64,000 nt of DNA from DASQFI01 sp035633215. GTDB lineage: Bacteria; Acidobacteriota; Vicinamibacteria; Vicinamibacterales; SCN-69-37. The notes below the pieces were generated by a model, which was given only the letters and a program-made list of their open reading frames with translations, made no database searches and had not been told where the DNA came from. The position numbers and the translations under genes were made by a program. Where the stretch lies: contig DASQFI010000010.1 of the NCBI GenBank assembly GCA_035633215.1, forward strand, positions 1 to 64,000, in the 5' to 3' direction. Position 1 is the stretch's first letter. Each line of letters opens with the position of its first letter. Positions 25,451-33,698 of this stretch are shown piece by piece.

Positions 25451-26323
25451 ATGTCAGCGATCAACACCGCGACCGCTCCCACGCAGTTCCTCCAGACGAA
25501 TGGCCATTCCTACGCGTATCGGCGGTTCGGCAATGGCGCTGGGCTACCGTTGCTCTTCCTGCAGCACTTCACCGGGACGCTCGACAACTGGGATCCCTCG
25601 GTGACGGATCCGCTCGCCTCCGGACGGGAGGTCATCCTGTTCGACAACGCTGGCGTGGGGCGGTCCACCGGCGAGGTCCCGGACACAATTGCCGGAATGG
25701 CGGGAGACCCGACGGCCTTTCTTGAAGGACTTGGAATAGAGACGTGTGACGTGGTCGGGTACTCCCTCGGTGGGATGGTCGCGCTTCAGATGGTGCAGGA
25801 CCGGCCATCGATCTTTCGGCGGATGGTTCTCGTCGGGACCGCCCCGCGAGGCGGCGAGGACATCATGCACCTCGAGAAACCGAGCCTGGCGAAGCGTATC
25901 CAGGATCCAACGAACCGAGGGTACGATGTCTTGAAGAAGATTTTCTTCACATCGTCGCCAGCGAGCCAGGCCGCAGGTGAGGCATTCATCCGGAGGCTCT
26001 CACAGCGAAAAGACGACCTCGATCCACCCTCGGGTCCGAAGGTGGCAAACGCGCAGATGGCGGCATTCCGTGAGTGGGAACAGTTCGAAGGCTCACGATT
26101 CGCTGAACTCAGGGCCATTCGTCATCCCACGCTCGTCGTGAACGGTGTCCACGACGAGATGATTCCCGTTTCCAACTCGTACCGATTGAACGAGAACCTG
26201 GGGAACGCTGTCCTGCTCACGTACCCCGACGCGGGACATGGCTCTCTATTCCAGTATCCGGAATCCTTCACGAGACATGCAACAGCGTTTCTGTCCTCCA
26301 ATTCCGAGTCGGCCGCATTCTGA
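25451..26323 (+). CDS. Alpha/beta hydrolase
   Basis: A 290-residue alpha/beta-fold hydrolase. The nucleophile elbow is GYSLGG with Ser 105, the oxyanion region is FLQHFTGTLDNWD, and the acid and base are in VNGVHDEMIPVSNS and YPDAGHGSLFQYP. The GRSTGEVP segment after FDNAGVG is typical of cytosolic epoxide-hydrolase/esterase-like members. Substrate unknown. The ATG at 25451 is preceded by GGAGAG with a 5-nt spacer, the best ribosome-binding site in this cluster, whereas the in-frame TTG 25439 has none. It belongs to the TetR-controlled group. Confidence 0.85.
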   Translation: MSAINTATAPTQFLQTNGHSYAYRRFGNGAGLPLLFLQHFTGTLDNWDPSVTDPLASGREVILFDNAGVGRSTGEVPDTIAGMAGDPTAFLEGLGIETCDVVGYSLGGMVALQMVQDRPSIFRRMVLVGTAPRGGEDIMHLEKPSLAKRIQDPTNRGYDVLKKIFFTSSPASQAAGEAFIRRLSQRKDDLDPPSGPKVANAQMAAFREWEQFEGSRFAELRAIRHPTLVVNGVHDEMIPVSNSYRLNENLGNAVLLTYPDAGHGSLFQYPESFTRHATAFLSSNSESAAF

Positions 26324-26380
26324 CGTGCCTCGCATGTACGCAAAAGCAGCCACTGATGGGGTCGTTCTTGGGAAATATCT

Positions 26381-26626
26381 ATGAAGACCTGGTTCATTAC
26401 GGGCGTAAGTTCGGGGTTTGGTAAAGCGATTGCCGAAGCCGCCTGGGCCACAGGCGATCGCGTGGTCGGCACAGGGCAGGTCGCGCTCGCATGGCTGCTG
26501 CAGCGGAGCCCGGTCATCCTGCCGATCCCCGGTACGCTGCGGGTTGCCCATCTGGAAGAAAACGTGGCGGCGGCGGGCTTGTCGCTCACGACTGAAGAAC
26601 TCGTCGAGCTCGACGCCGCAGCCTGA
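26381..26626 (+). CDS. SDR/aldo-keto reductase chimera (deletion fusion)
   Basis: An 81-residue frame that joins two unrelated enzyme families. Residues 1-31 (MKTWFITGVSSGFGKAIAEA and following) are the Rossmann start of a short-chain dehydrogenase with its TGxxxGxG cofactor motif. Residues 32-81 (GQVALAWLLQRSPVILPIPG, HLEENVAAAGLSLT) are the C-terminal end of an aldo/keto reductase. The junction near 26471 keeps the frame. Neither half can be catalytic: the first lacks the Tyr-x-x-x-Lys site and the second lacks the barrel. It is best read as a scar from a deletion of about 1.5 kb or more between neighbouring reductase genes. Confidence 0.7.
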   Translation: MKTWFITGVSSGFGKAIAEAAWATGDRVVGTGQVALAWLLQRSPVILPIPGTLRVAHLEENVAAAGLSLTTEELVELDAAA

Positions 26627-26664
26627 ATGTGCGCCTGCGTCAACAGCCAAGTGCTCGGTTCGGG

Positions 26665-26694
26665 TGGACACTGGGTAATACGGTCGTACATATT
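26665..26694 (+). promoter_or_regulatory. Palindromic operator/promoter (site 2)
   Basis: AATACGGTCGTACATATT at 26677-26694 differs from site 1 (23497-23514) by a single base. TGGACA at 26665-26670 stands where TTGACA stands in site 1, shifted by one base. No intact gene follows it. It may be the promoter of a lost operon member, or an auxiliary operator of the TetR repressor at 22820. Confidence 0.55.
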
Positions 26695-27012
26695 GATGGT
26701 GTCTGAGGCGATATGGGGCAGCCCTTCGTATCGTCGGCGGAAACGCACACTGCTTGCGTCCACGGTCTGGCGGCGCAGCCTCTCAATCAGCCGGTCGAAA
26801 TGATCGATCGCAACCAGATGCTCGGACGCCAGTACGAGTTCGGGTCAGGGCTTGCCTCGTTCTCGCGCAATGGCGGCTGGGAACCGACGTTCGTTTTCAG
26901 ACTCGGGTACGCGGAGTGTGAGGCACCTCACTCGCCACGCCGGCCGCTTGAAAACGTCATCACTACAGGACCACGGGCAACCGTCCAGGTGTGAGTTTCG
27001 CCGGCTTCCCTT
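26695..27012. other. Gene-poor region after operator site 2
   Basis: A forward frame from 26713 (93 codons) and a minus-strand segment around 26840-26680 (HLVAIDHFDRLIERLRRQTV) have some protein character, but neither has a recognisable family or complete ends. Deleted genes may have left remnants here. I do not call a gene. Confidence 0.35.
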
Positions 27013-28338
27013 TCAGATGCGGCGGCCAGCCAGCCGGTTCCCGGGCGCGTGCCGCCCACCACCCCGCTGATTCGCTCGCCCGAAAGTTGCGCACGTGCGG
27101 CTCGGTGTCAGGGTGAACTCGACATGATGGTCGTGCCGGTCTGCAGCGGGTGTGCGTGGCGAACCCGATTTCTGCTGAACGCGAGCGGCGTTCTGAGTCG
27201 GATCAGTCTGATTTCCCGTCTGCGGCCACCGTGTGGCAATCCGCAGCGCAACCCTCGCGACGGCGTCCCTCAATCCCTGGCCACCACCGATATTGGTGAA
27301 GACGCCTACCGCAATATCGCGTGAGGGCTGAATGGTCGCATAGGCGACGTATGCACCGTAGCTGCCGACGTGCTCGTGCGACTCGACGCCGTCGCGGGGC
27401 AGCACAGTCCATCCCAGAGCGACCCTTCTGTGCAGATCCTGAATCGTTGTGGCCTTCAGGACGTCATCGCGCCCTCTCAGACCACGCAAGTGCAGCTGCA
27501 GAAAGCGCCCGTAGTCCTGCATCGATGGCGATGCGTCGCCGGCCGGTTCGATCGCGAGAGGCGTCGTATAAACCGCGTGGGCAGGGGTAACCTCCGTTAC
27601 CGTACCGGCAATCGTTCGGATGTGTCCCCACGGCTGAGGCTCGGCCGCGAGTCCAGGATTGCCAAACGCCGCGTGGCCTCCAAGCCGCGCGAAAATCAGC
27701 TGCTGGACGAGTTCCCGATACGGCGAGCCGCCGATCCGCTCGGCCATCGCGCCGGCAATCGCCGCACCAGCATTCGAGTACTCATGTCTGGTGCCCGGCT
27801 CGAAGCGTGGCGGCTCGGTGAGGACGCGCTCCACAAACGTGTAGCGCTGTTCGCTGGGCGTGCCCTTGAGTGTCAACAGCCATCGCAACGATAGCGTGGT
27901 GCGGTAGGGCGGGATGCCAGCGGCGTGCGCGAGCAACTGGCGGACGCTCACGTCCCGGTAGGCCGGCTGGATCTTTGCCGAGAGCTCAGGGAAGGTCTGA
28001 CCGATCGTCGTCTCGAGCGTCATCAGCTGTTTCTCGGCGAGCGCGCCAATCAGGGTTGCGGTGATGGCCTTGGTCAGCGACCCGAGGTGCATCCGGTCCG
28101 CCGGCGTAATCAGGTCGCGTTTACCGATCCGGCGTTCGCCACTGACGTAAACCCGCGGCGGGCCGTCGCTCCGGACGATGACGGCAGCCAGGCCGGGCAG
28201 CTGCTGCGCCAGACGCTCGCCGTTGACGAATCTGGCGAGATCCATGGAGGGGTCGGTGCCACGTTGCTCCTGCAGAGCGGCAACAGCGCTGCAGGTGAAC
28301 AGAATCACCGTCACGGGAGCAAGCATGCGAAGAATCAC
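27013..28338 (-). CDS. Serine beta-lactamase-like hydrolase (class C type), secreted
   Basis: About 441 residues. A signal peptide (LAPVTVILFTCSAVAA) is followed by a class-C/DD-peptidase-like domain with the SLTK catalytic motif (HLGSLTKAIT) and the YSN motif (RHEYSNAGAAIAG). The Gly-rich segment HVGSYGAYVAYA stands where the third motif is expected. It probably acts in the periplasm on peptidoglycan peptides, D-amino-acid esters or other esters. The start is uncertain: AGGAGG upstream fits the GTG at 28338 (11-nt spacing) or the one at 28347; ATG 28326 is possible. The last 60 residues are low-complexity, Arg/His/Gly-rich and may be a 3' extension beyond the original stop. Confidence 0.8.
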   Translation of the reverse strand: MILRMLAPVTVILFTCSAVAALQEQRGTDPSMDLARFVNGERLAQQLPGLAAVIVRSDGPPRVYVSGERRIGKRDLITPADRMHLGSLTKAITATLIGALAEKQLMTLETTIGQTFPELSAKIQPAYRDVSVRQLLAHAAGIPPYRTTLSLRWLLTLKGTPSEQRYTFVERVLTEPPRFEPGTRHEYSNAGAAIAGAMAERIGGSPYRELVQQLIFARLGGHAAFGNPGLAAEPQPWGHIRTIAGTVTEVTPAHAVYTTPLAIEPAGDASPSMQDYGRFLQLHLRGLRGRDDVLKATTIQDLHRRVALGWTVLPRDGVESHEHVGSYGAYVAYATIQPSRDIAVGVFTNIGGGQGLRDAVARVALRIATRWPQTGNQTDPTQNAARVQQKSGSPRTPAADRHDHHVEFTLTPSRTCATFGRANQRGGGRHAPGNRLAGRRI

Positions 28339-28514
28339 AGCCAGCACGTCCTCCTCGGCGCAGCGCGGAATCTGGCCCAGAGCGCGGATTATCGCGCCCG
28401 CCAACCGCTTCGGTCAAAACCACGGGGAGGCGACGAGTTTCCAGCCGTCCAAGTGCCGGCGGTTGGCGTTATGCTCGGCGGACCATCAATTGTTTCGTCC
28501 GAATGGGAGTGTCA

Positions 28515-29006
28515 ATGACAAGAGCGATTCCTGCAGCCCTGCACCATACCTGCTTCCTGGTTCGTGACCTTGAACGGACCGCCCAGCAGCTCTCAGACGC
28601 CCTTGGGATTGGTCCGTGGAACATCTGGACCATCACACCGGCGGAGTGCAGAGTGCACGGACAGGTGAGTCCCTTCTCGTTCCGCGTCGCGCTGGCGACG
28701 GTGGGGGGAGGAACCTTCGAGCTCATCGCGCCTCACAGCGGTCGAAGTGTCTTCGAAGAACACCTCGACAAGCATGGCGAAGGGTTCCACCACACCTGCC
28801 TCGTCTACCCGAGTTTGGAGGCAGTGCGCGAAGCCAAGACCGAGCTCCGCAGGCAGGGCCGGGAGTTGATTCAGGAAGGCAGCGCTGGGGACGTCTTCGA
28901 TTTCGGGTACTTTCTCTTCCCGGAGATCGGTTCAGCGGTGGAGGTCTTGTATCTGGACGCGGCGAAGTTGCCACCTCCCGAAGCGGTCATTCGAGCGTCG
29001 TCCTGA
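28515..29006 (+). CDS. VOC/glyoxalase-fold protein (methylmalonyl-CoA epimerase-like)
   Basis: A 163-residue protein of two beta-alpha-beta-beta-beta modules. The first starts ALHHTCFLVRDLERTAQQLS and the second GEGFHHTCLVYPSLEAVREA, placing His residues where the metal ligands of the VOC family lie. The Glu ligands may be in FELIAP and AVEVLYL. The closest pattern is the methylmalonyl-CoA-epimerase/glyoxalase group, but the substrate cannot be read from sequence. ATG 28515 has GGGAG 6-7 nt upstream; ATG 28503 is in frame but lacks a site. It precedes the kinase at 29102 by 95 bp. Confidence 0.8.
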   Translation: MTRAIPAALHHTCFLVRDLERTAQQLSDALGIGPWNIWTITPAECRVHGQVSPFSFRVALATVGGGTFELIAPHSGRSVFEEHLDKHGEGFHHTCLVYPSLEAVREAKTELRRQGRELIQEGSAGDVFDFGYFLFPEIGSAVEVLYLDAAKLPPPEAVIRASS

Positions 29007-29101
29007 GCCGTTGAGTCACGATCCTGAACGGCCGGCGCGCGCATTCGCGATATCCTGATGCGCCGCGTCGCGCTGCGGCGAGAGGGCCGGGCGCTCGTCA
29101 T

Positions 29102-31417
29102 ATGCCGCCGCTTGCAGCGAACACCGTCATCAAGCAGTACAAGGTGCTGGCGCCAATCGGCAAAGGCGGGATGGGCGAGGTGTATCTGGCGCAGGATACG
29201 GCGCTTGGCCGAAAAGTCGCCCTCAAGATCCTGCCGTCTGAATTCGCCGCTGATAGAGACCGAATGGACCGTTTCGTCCGCGAGGCCCAGTCGGCGTCGG
29301 CGTTGAATCATCCGAACATCATCACCATTTACGAGATCGGCGAGTCCAACGGCACGCACTTCATCGCCACTGAGTTCATCGACGGGAAGACGCTGACCGA
29401 ACTCGCGCAATCACACGCGCTCGATTACCGGGTCATGCTCGACGTCGCCATTCAAGTGGCCTCGGCACTGGATGACGCACATTCTGCGGGGATCGTGCAT
29501 CGCGATATCAAACCCGACAATGTGATGGTCCGCTCGAACGGTCTGACCAAGGTCCTCGACTTCGGCATCGCCAAACTGTCCGCTCCGACCGACTCCAGCG
29601 ACGACACCACGACGGCCCTTCAGCCGCAGACCCACGCCGGCGTGCTCATTGGCACGCCGCAGTTCATGTCGCCCGAACAAGTTCGCGGACTGCGCGTCGA
29701 CCACCAGACCGACATCTTCAGCCTCGGCGTGGTGATGCATCACATGCTGTCGGGCCAGTCGCCGTTTGCAGGAGACACGGTTAGCGACGCGCTGGCGGCG
29801 GTGTTGACCAGAGAGCCGCGACGACTGACGGAAGTCCCGGCGGCTCTCGCAGATATCGTCAGCAGGACGTTGCAGAAGGACACACGGCATCGCTATCGCT
29901 CGGCCAAGGACTTGCTGCGCGACCTCAGAGCATTCAGACAGGAGTCAGACTTTCAGGACAACTTGGACCGCCGCACCGAATCGGTACGTATCGAGGCGAC
30001 GCCGGGCAGGTCAGGAAGCCGACCCTCGATCGCGGTCTTGCCGTTCACGAACATGAGCGCGGACGCCGACAACGAGTACTTCTGTGACGGCCTCGCCGAG
30101 GAGCTGTTGAATGCCCTGTCGAAGATCGACGACCTGAAGGTGGCCGCACGCACGTCGGCGTTTTCGTTCAAAGGCAAGAGCGTGAACGCAAGCGAGATTG
30201 GTGCCAGGTTGGGCGTCAACCACATCCTGGAAGGCAGCGTCAGGCGTTCGGGCAATCGGTTGCGAATCTCGGTCCAGCTCGTCAATGCGTCGGACGGCTT
30301 TCATCTCTGGTCAAACAGATATGACAGCGAGATGCGCGACCTCTTCGACGTCCAGGACGAGATTGCCCTGGCGGTCGTCGGCGCCTTGAAGGTCATGCTG
30401 TTCGGTGCCGAGAAAACGGCGCTGCTGAAGCGCTACACCGACGATGCCGCGGTCCACGAGTTGTTCCTGAAGGGACGCTACTACTCGAACAAATATTCGG
30501 CTGAGGGATGGACGCGGGCGATCGAGTTCTTCCAGCGGGCCATCGACATGCAGCCTGATCATGCGCCGGCGCACGCTGCAATGGCCGTCTGCTATGGCTG
30601 TCTCTGGTATTTCGGGCTGCTTCCTGCCGGGCAAACCGTTCCGCAATGCAAAGCCGCGACGCGCAAAGCATTGGACATCGACGGGACTCTCGCGGACGCC
30701 CATCTTCCGTTGGCGATAATCACGTTCTTCTACGACTGGGAGTGGGAGAGGGCCGAGCAGGCCTTCAAACAGTCAGTAGCCCTGAATTCGAACAACGCCG
30801 AGGCGCTCTCATACTACGCGTTGTTTCTGGCGTTCGAAGGACGTGCCGACGAAGCGCTCGCCCGGGCTCAGCGCGCGCTCGAAATCGATCCGCTCTCGCC
30901 GCTCATCAACATGACCGTCGGCTGGGCGTACTTCTCGACGGGTCGTTCAGACGCCGCGTTGGACCAGGTCGGGAAGATGATCGAGATCGAGCCTGATTTC
31001 TACGGCGCCTATTGGCTGAAGGGCGCGATTCGCATGGCCGAGGAACGGTATGCAGACGCGGTCGAGGAACTGAAACGCGCGGTATCGCTCGGTGGTCACC
31101 CGATTGTCGTGGCCGACCTGGGATCGGCCTACGGCCTGGCGGCGAGAAGGGAAGACGCCGTGAGGATTCTCGACCAACTCCTGGAGATGCGCCGCCGCGA
31201 ATACGTGCCCGCCACCTGTATCGCGCGTGTGTACAGCCGGCTCGGAGAGATAGAGAAAGCGATCGAGTGGTTGGAGACGGCGTTTGACGAGCGAAACGGC
31301 GAGATGGTCTTTCTGCAGGAAGAGATTGCCGGGACCGCCGAGGGCGATCCGCTCAGCCGGCTCGGCAGCGACCCCAGAGTGAAAGATCTGTTGCGGAGGA
31401 TGAGCCTGCCGCAATGA
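29102..31417 (+). CDS. Soluble serine/threonine kinase with TolB-N/TPR region
   Basis: A 771-residue Hanks-type kinase, catalytically complete: GKGGMGEVY (20-28), VALK lysine 42, HRDIKPDN (133-140) and DFG (153-155), with an activation segment that contains many Ser/Thr (SAPTDSSDDTTTA). From about 305 a TolB-N/FlgO-like domain (SIAVLPFTNMSADADNEYF, then LEGSVRRSGNRLRISVQLV) is followed by TPRs to the end. Unlike the kinases at 5300 and 50208 I see no TM helix between kinase and sensor, so it should be cytoplasmic and sense an internal signal. The NTF2-like gene starts 31 bp downstream and is probably co-transcribed. Confidence 0.88.
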   Translation: MPPLAANTVIKQYKVLAPIGKGGMGEVYLAQDTALGRKVALKILPSEFAADRDRMDRFVREAQSASALNHPNIITIYEIGESNGTHFIATEFIDGKTLTELAQSHALDYRVMLDVAIQVASALDDAHSAGIVHRDIKPDNVMVRSNGLTKVLDFGIAKLSAPTDSSDDTTTALQPQTHAGVLIGTPQFMSPEQVRGLRVDHQTDIFSLGVVMHHMLSGQSPFAGDTVSDALAAVLTREPRRLTEVPAALADIVSRTLQKDTRHRYRSAKDLLRDLRAFRQESDFQDNLDRRTESVRIEATPGRSGSRPSIAVLPFTNMSADADNEYFCDGLAEELLNALSKIDDLKVAARTSAFSFKGKSVNASEIGARLGVNHILEGSVRRSGNRLRISVQLVNASDGFHLWSNRYDSEMRDLFDVQDEIALAVVGALKVMLFGAEKTALLKRYTDDAAVHELFLKGRYYSNKYSAEGWTRAIEFFQRAIDMQPDHAPAHAAMAVCYGCLWYFGLLPAGQTVPQCKAATRKALDIDGTLADAHLPLAIITFFYDWEWERAEQAFKQSVALNSNNAEALSYYALFLAFEGRADEALARAQRALEIDPLSPLINMTVGWAYFSTGRSDAALDQVGKMIEIEPDFYGAYWLKGAIRMAEERYADAVEELKRAVSLGGHPIVVADLGSAYGLAARREDAVRILDQLLEMRRREYVPATCIARVYSRLGEIEKAIEWLETAFDERNGEMVFLQEEIAGTAEGDPLSRLGSDPRVKDLLRRMSLPQ

Positions 31418-31448
31418 ATGACTCGCAGCCAAGCAAAGAGGGAGCCCC

Positions 31449-31820
31449 ATGGCCGTGTCACCGGAAGAACGCGGAATTCGCGAGGTCGTGCAGCACTACG
31501 TCGAAGGGATGCGAACGCACAAGGCCGATCGCCTCAAAGAGAGCTTTCATCAGCAGGCGATATTGTGCGGCTATCTCGGCGACGAGATGATCGCGGCGCC
31601 GATCGAAGCTTTGTACGACTGGGTCAGTGCCAATCCGGCCCCGGCGGAGACCGGAGAGCTATTCGACTGCTCGATTCTGGCGATAGAAGTCACCGGCAGG
31701 GTCGCGACGGCGACGGTCCGGGAAACGAGCCCCGAAGGCAGCGTGATCGACTACTTCCATCTCCTGAAGGACAACGGTCGCTGGTGGATTGTGAGCAAGC
31801 TGTGGGACGCCGAGCCCTAG
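31449..31820 (+). CDS. NTF2-like (lumazine-binding/SnoaL-like) protein
   Basis: A 123-residue single-domain cone-fold protein. GIREVVQHYVEGMRTHKADR and LKESFHQQAILCGYLGDE mark the N-terminal helices, and IDYFHLLKDNGRWWIVSKLW the last two strands. This matches the putative lumazine-binding group of the NTF2-like superfamily. AAAGAGGGAG lies a few bases before the start, a usable ribosome-binding site. It follows the kinase closely and may act with it as a small-ligand sensor, which is inference. Its TAG ends at 31820, directly beside the stop of the convergent VOC gene starting at 31821. Confidence 0.75.
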   Translation: MAVSPEERGIREVVQHYVEGMRTHKADRLKESFHQQAILCGYLGDEMIAAPIEALYDWVSANPAPAETGELFDCSILAIEVTGRVATATVRETSPEGSVIDYFHLLKDNGRWWIVSKLWDAEP

Positions 31821-32318
31821 TCAGCCCCGCCGCGCCGCCTCGATGGTGGCGATGTCGATCTTCTTCATCGGCATCATCGCCTCGAAGGCACGCTTTGCCT
31901 CGTCGCCACCAGCCGCAAGCGCGTCGGTCAGCACGCGCGGGGTGATCTGCCAGGAAAGGCCCCAGCGATCCTTGCACCAACCGCACTGGCTTTCCTGGCC
32001 GCCATTGCCGACGATCGCGTTCCAGTAGCGGTCCGTCTCTTCCTGATTGTCCGTCGCGATCTGGAAGGAAAAGGCCTCGCTGTGCCTGAACTCCGGGCCG
32101 CCGTTGAGACCGAGACAGGGAATGCCCAGAACGGTGAACTCCACCGTCAGCACATCGCCCTCCTTGCCGCCCGGGTAGTCACCAGGCGCCTTGAGAACAG
32201 CGGTCACTTCACTATTCGGAAAGGTGGCGGCGTAAAAGCGCGCTGCGTCCTGCGCGTCCTTGTCGAACCAGAGGCAAATCGTGTTTTTCGGTTTCAAGGT
32301 CGTCAACTCCTTTGACAT
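31821..32318 (-). CDS. VOC-superfamily PhnB-like protein, intact copy
   Basis: A 165-residue protein of the PhnB/3-demethylubiquinone-methyltransferase-like VOC subgroup: NTICLWFDKDAQDAARFYAA at the start, then LTVEFTVLGIPCLGLNGGPE and SQCGWCKDRWGLSWQITPR. It has a YWNAIVGNGGQES core that is highly conserved in this group. Function is unproven; such proteins are often annotated only by fold. A truncated near-identical copy is at 20376-20780. The stop codon abuts that of the convergent NTF2-like gene with no gap. Confidence 0.82.
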   Translation of the reverse strand: MSKELTTLKPKNTICLWFDKDAQDAARFYAATFPNSEVTAVLKAPGDYPGGKEGDVLTVEFTVLGIPCLGLNGGPEFRHSEAFSFQIATDNQEETDRYWNAIVGNGGQESQCGWCKDRWGLSWQITPRVLTDALAAGGDEAKRAFEAMMPMKKIDIATIEAARRG

Positions 32319-32345
32319 CTTCTCACCGTATCGCGGATCGACGCG

Positions 32346-32741
32346 TCAATGCGACTGGTGTCGGCCCTGCCGCAGCCTCCACAGTGCGCGCGCCGAGAGG
32401 ACGAAGGACAACATCCCGCTCGCGCCAAGCGCGATGTTGGTCCAGACCCAGAAGAACATTGCGCCGGTATTGGCATACCTGCCGCCGACAAGTCCCCTCC
32501 CCTGCATGTGGAGGACAGGGACGCCAGACGCAAGGATCGACCCGAGAAGGATGATGACCAGCCCCAATCGCCGCTCGGCCAACACGAGCGTTGCGGAAAG
32601 CCAGACTGCCAGGATGAGCAGGCCCCCGAAGGCAGAGATGGTTCCAGGCTCGAGTCCGCGGGCGACTTCATCCGCCCAGTGCAATGAGAAGAGGAGGATC
32701 GAGAGGAGAGAGGTGATCGTCAGTGTGATTTGATGTTTCAT
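32346..32741 (-). CDS. Four-TM membrane protein
   Basis: A 131-residue integral membrane protein with four hydrophobic segments: TLTITSLLSILLFSLHWA, LLILAVWLSATLVLAERR, LVIILLGSILASGVPVL and FFWVWTNIALGASGMLSFVL. Family not recognised by name. Its ATG at 32741 overlaps the TGA of the XRE regulator by one base (TGATG), so translation is coupled. It is the last gene of the DUF2975/XRE operon. Such regulator/membrane-protein pairs often respond to envelope conditions, which would fit this gene being part of the same response. Confidence 0.72.
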   Translation of the reverse strand: MKHQITLTITSLLSILLFSLHWADEVARGLEPGTISAFGGLLILAVWLSATLVLAERRLGLVIILLGSILASGVPVLHMQGRGLVGGRYANTGAMFFWVWTNIALGASGMLSFVLSARALWRLRQGRHQSH

Positions 32742-32995
32742 CAGCTTGCACTCCGTTTCCTCGCGACCGGCGGTCGCTCGTGTTCTGCGTGTTCGGCCTC
32801 AAACCGGAGAAGGTCGCCAGGCTGGCACGAGAGCGCCTCGCAGATCGCATCGAGCGTCGAGAAACGGATCGCGCGCGCCTTGCCGGTCTTGAGGATCGAG
32901 AGATTGGCCAGCGTCATGCCGATCCGATTCGCGAGCTCGGTCAGCGTCATCCGCCGATCGTGGAGGAGGTCGTCGAGCTTGACGGCGATCGCCAC
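32741..32995 (-). CDS. XRE/Cro-type helix-turn-helix regulator
   Basis: An 84-residue DNA-binding protein with a single HTH (MTLTELANRIGMTLANLSIL, then KAIRFSTLDAIC-like sequence KARAIRFSTLDAICEAL). This matches the small XRE regulators that accompany DUF2975 proteins. The GTG start at 32995 lies one base after the stop of the DUF2975 gene, and the TGA overlaps the next start, so the three genes are translationally linked. The perfect palindrome at 33551-33571 in front of the operon is the likely operator of this protein. Confidence 0.8.
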   Translation of the reverse strand: MAIAVKLDDLLHDRRMTLTELANRIGMTLANLSILKTGKARAIRFSTLDAICEALSCQPGDLLRFEAEHAEHERPPVARKRSAS

Positions 32996-32996
32996 G

Positions 32997-33524
32997 TCAC
33001 ACCGTCCCTTCGAGGTCTTCGCGCATGAGGGTGCCTTCCGCGAAGACACGGGCCAGCAGGAACGTGAGGAGGACGGCGAGCCAGCCGTTGATCGAAAAGC
33101 CGGCATCGACATCGATCGGATGCGCCGGAGTCGAAACGGTCTTGGCGATCGCGCCGATGACGAGGCTGAGAAGCTGCAGCGCGAGCAGCGCCCAGGCGAT
33201 CGCCTGCAGACGGTACGCGTTCGCGGCGACGAACGGGTCGCCCGCGCGAACCGTCTCCACGATCGCGAGCAGCCGCTTGAGGACCGCATAATGGACCGGA
33301 ATCGCGGCGAGGCCGAAGACGGCGATCGCGCGCAAGCCCATGACCAGCCGCTCTGCCTCAGGCGAAGGAGAGAGTTTGAAAGCGGTCATGATCCATTGCT
33401 CGTTCGGTATGACCACCAGCAGAGCGAGGATCGCGGCGCCCATCAGCCAATTCAGGACGATGAGGATCCGCAGCACGACGTACGCGATCGGCAGCGCGGC
33501 GGATGACGAGGTTGGCCGTGACAT
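32997..33524 (-). CDS. DUF2975-family membrane protein
   Basis: A 175-residue membrane protein with four TM helices: an N-terminal one (LPIAYVVLRILIVLNWLMGA), one at about 65-85, one around 108-135, and one near 148-165. Together with the XRE gene behind it this is the well-known DUF2975/HTH pair. The family has no established biochemical role; a membrane sensor controlling the HTH partner is the usual suggestion. AAGGTGG lies 7 nt upstream of ATG 33524. Confidence 0.8.
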   Translation of the reverse strand: MSRPTSSSAALPIAYVVLRILIVLNWLMGAAILALLVVIPNEQWIMTAFKLSPSPEAERLVMGLRAIAVFGLAAIPVHYAVLKRLLAIVETVRAGDPFVAANAYRLQAIAWALLALQLLSLVIGAIAKTVSTPAHPIDVDAGFSINGWLAVLLTFLLARVFAEGTLMREDLEGTV

Positions 33525-33550
33525 GATTCACCACCTTGGGTATATCGAAT

Positions 33551-33571
33551 ATCGATAACATTCTTATCGAT
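33551..33571 (-). promoter_or_regulatory. Perfect palindrome, putative XRE operator
   Basis: ATCGATAA (33551-33558) and TTATCGAT (33564-33571) form an exact inverted repeat with 5-nt spacer, 27 bp upstream of the DUF2975 start. The flank adds another AATATCG/CGAT-like half-site (33542-33554). Position and AT-rich sequence in a GC-rich region support an operator within the operon promoter. Confidence 0.6.
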
Positions 33572-33675
33572 TGTCGTCAAGTCAGGTATTGGAAGTCGAT
33601 AAAGGCACCAGATGTCCCTCGCGGAGCACACGCCCATTTAGTCGCTTGACAGTGCCGCCGAGCCGCGGCATAGAA

Positions 33676-33698
33676 TAGGCATAGCTAACCTATGCCTA
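33676..33698 (+). promoter_or_regulatory. Perfect palindrome overlapping the PadR start codon
   Basis: TAGGCATAG (33676-33684) and CTATGCCTA (33690-33698) are exactly complementary with a 5-nt spacer. The right arm contains the ATG start codon (33692-33694) of the PadR gene. A TAGAAT box at 33671-33676 could be the -10, giving a very short or absent leader. Likely autoregulatory PadR operator. Confidence 0.6.
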
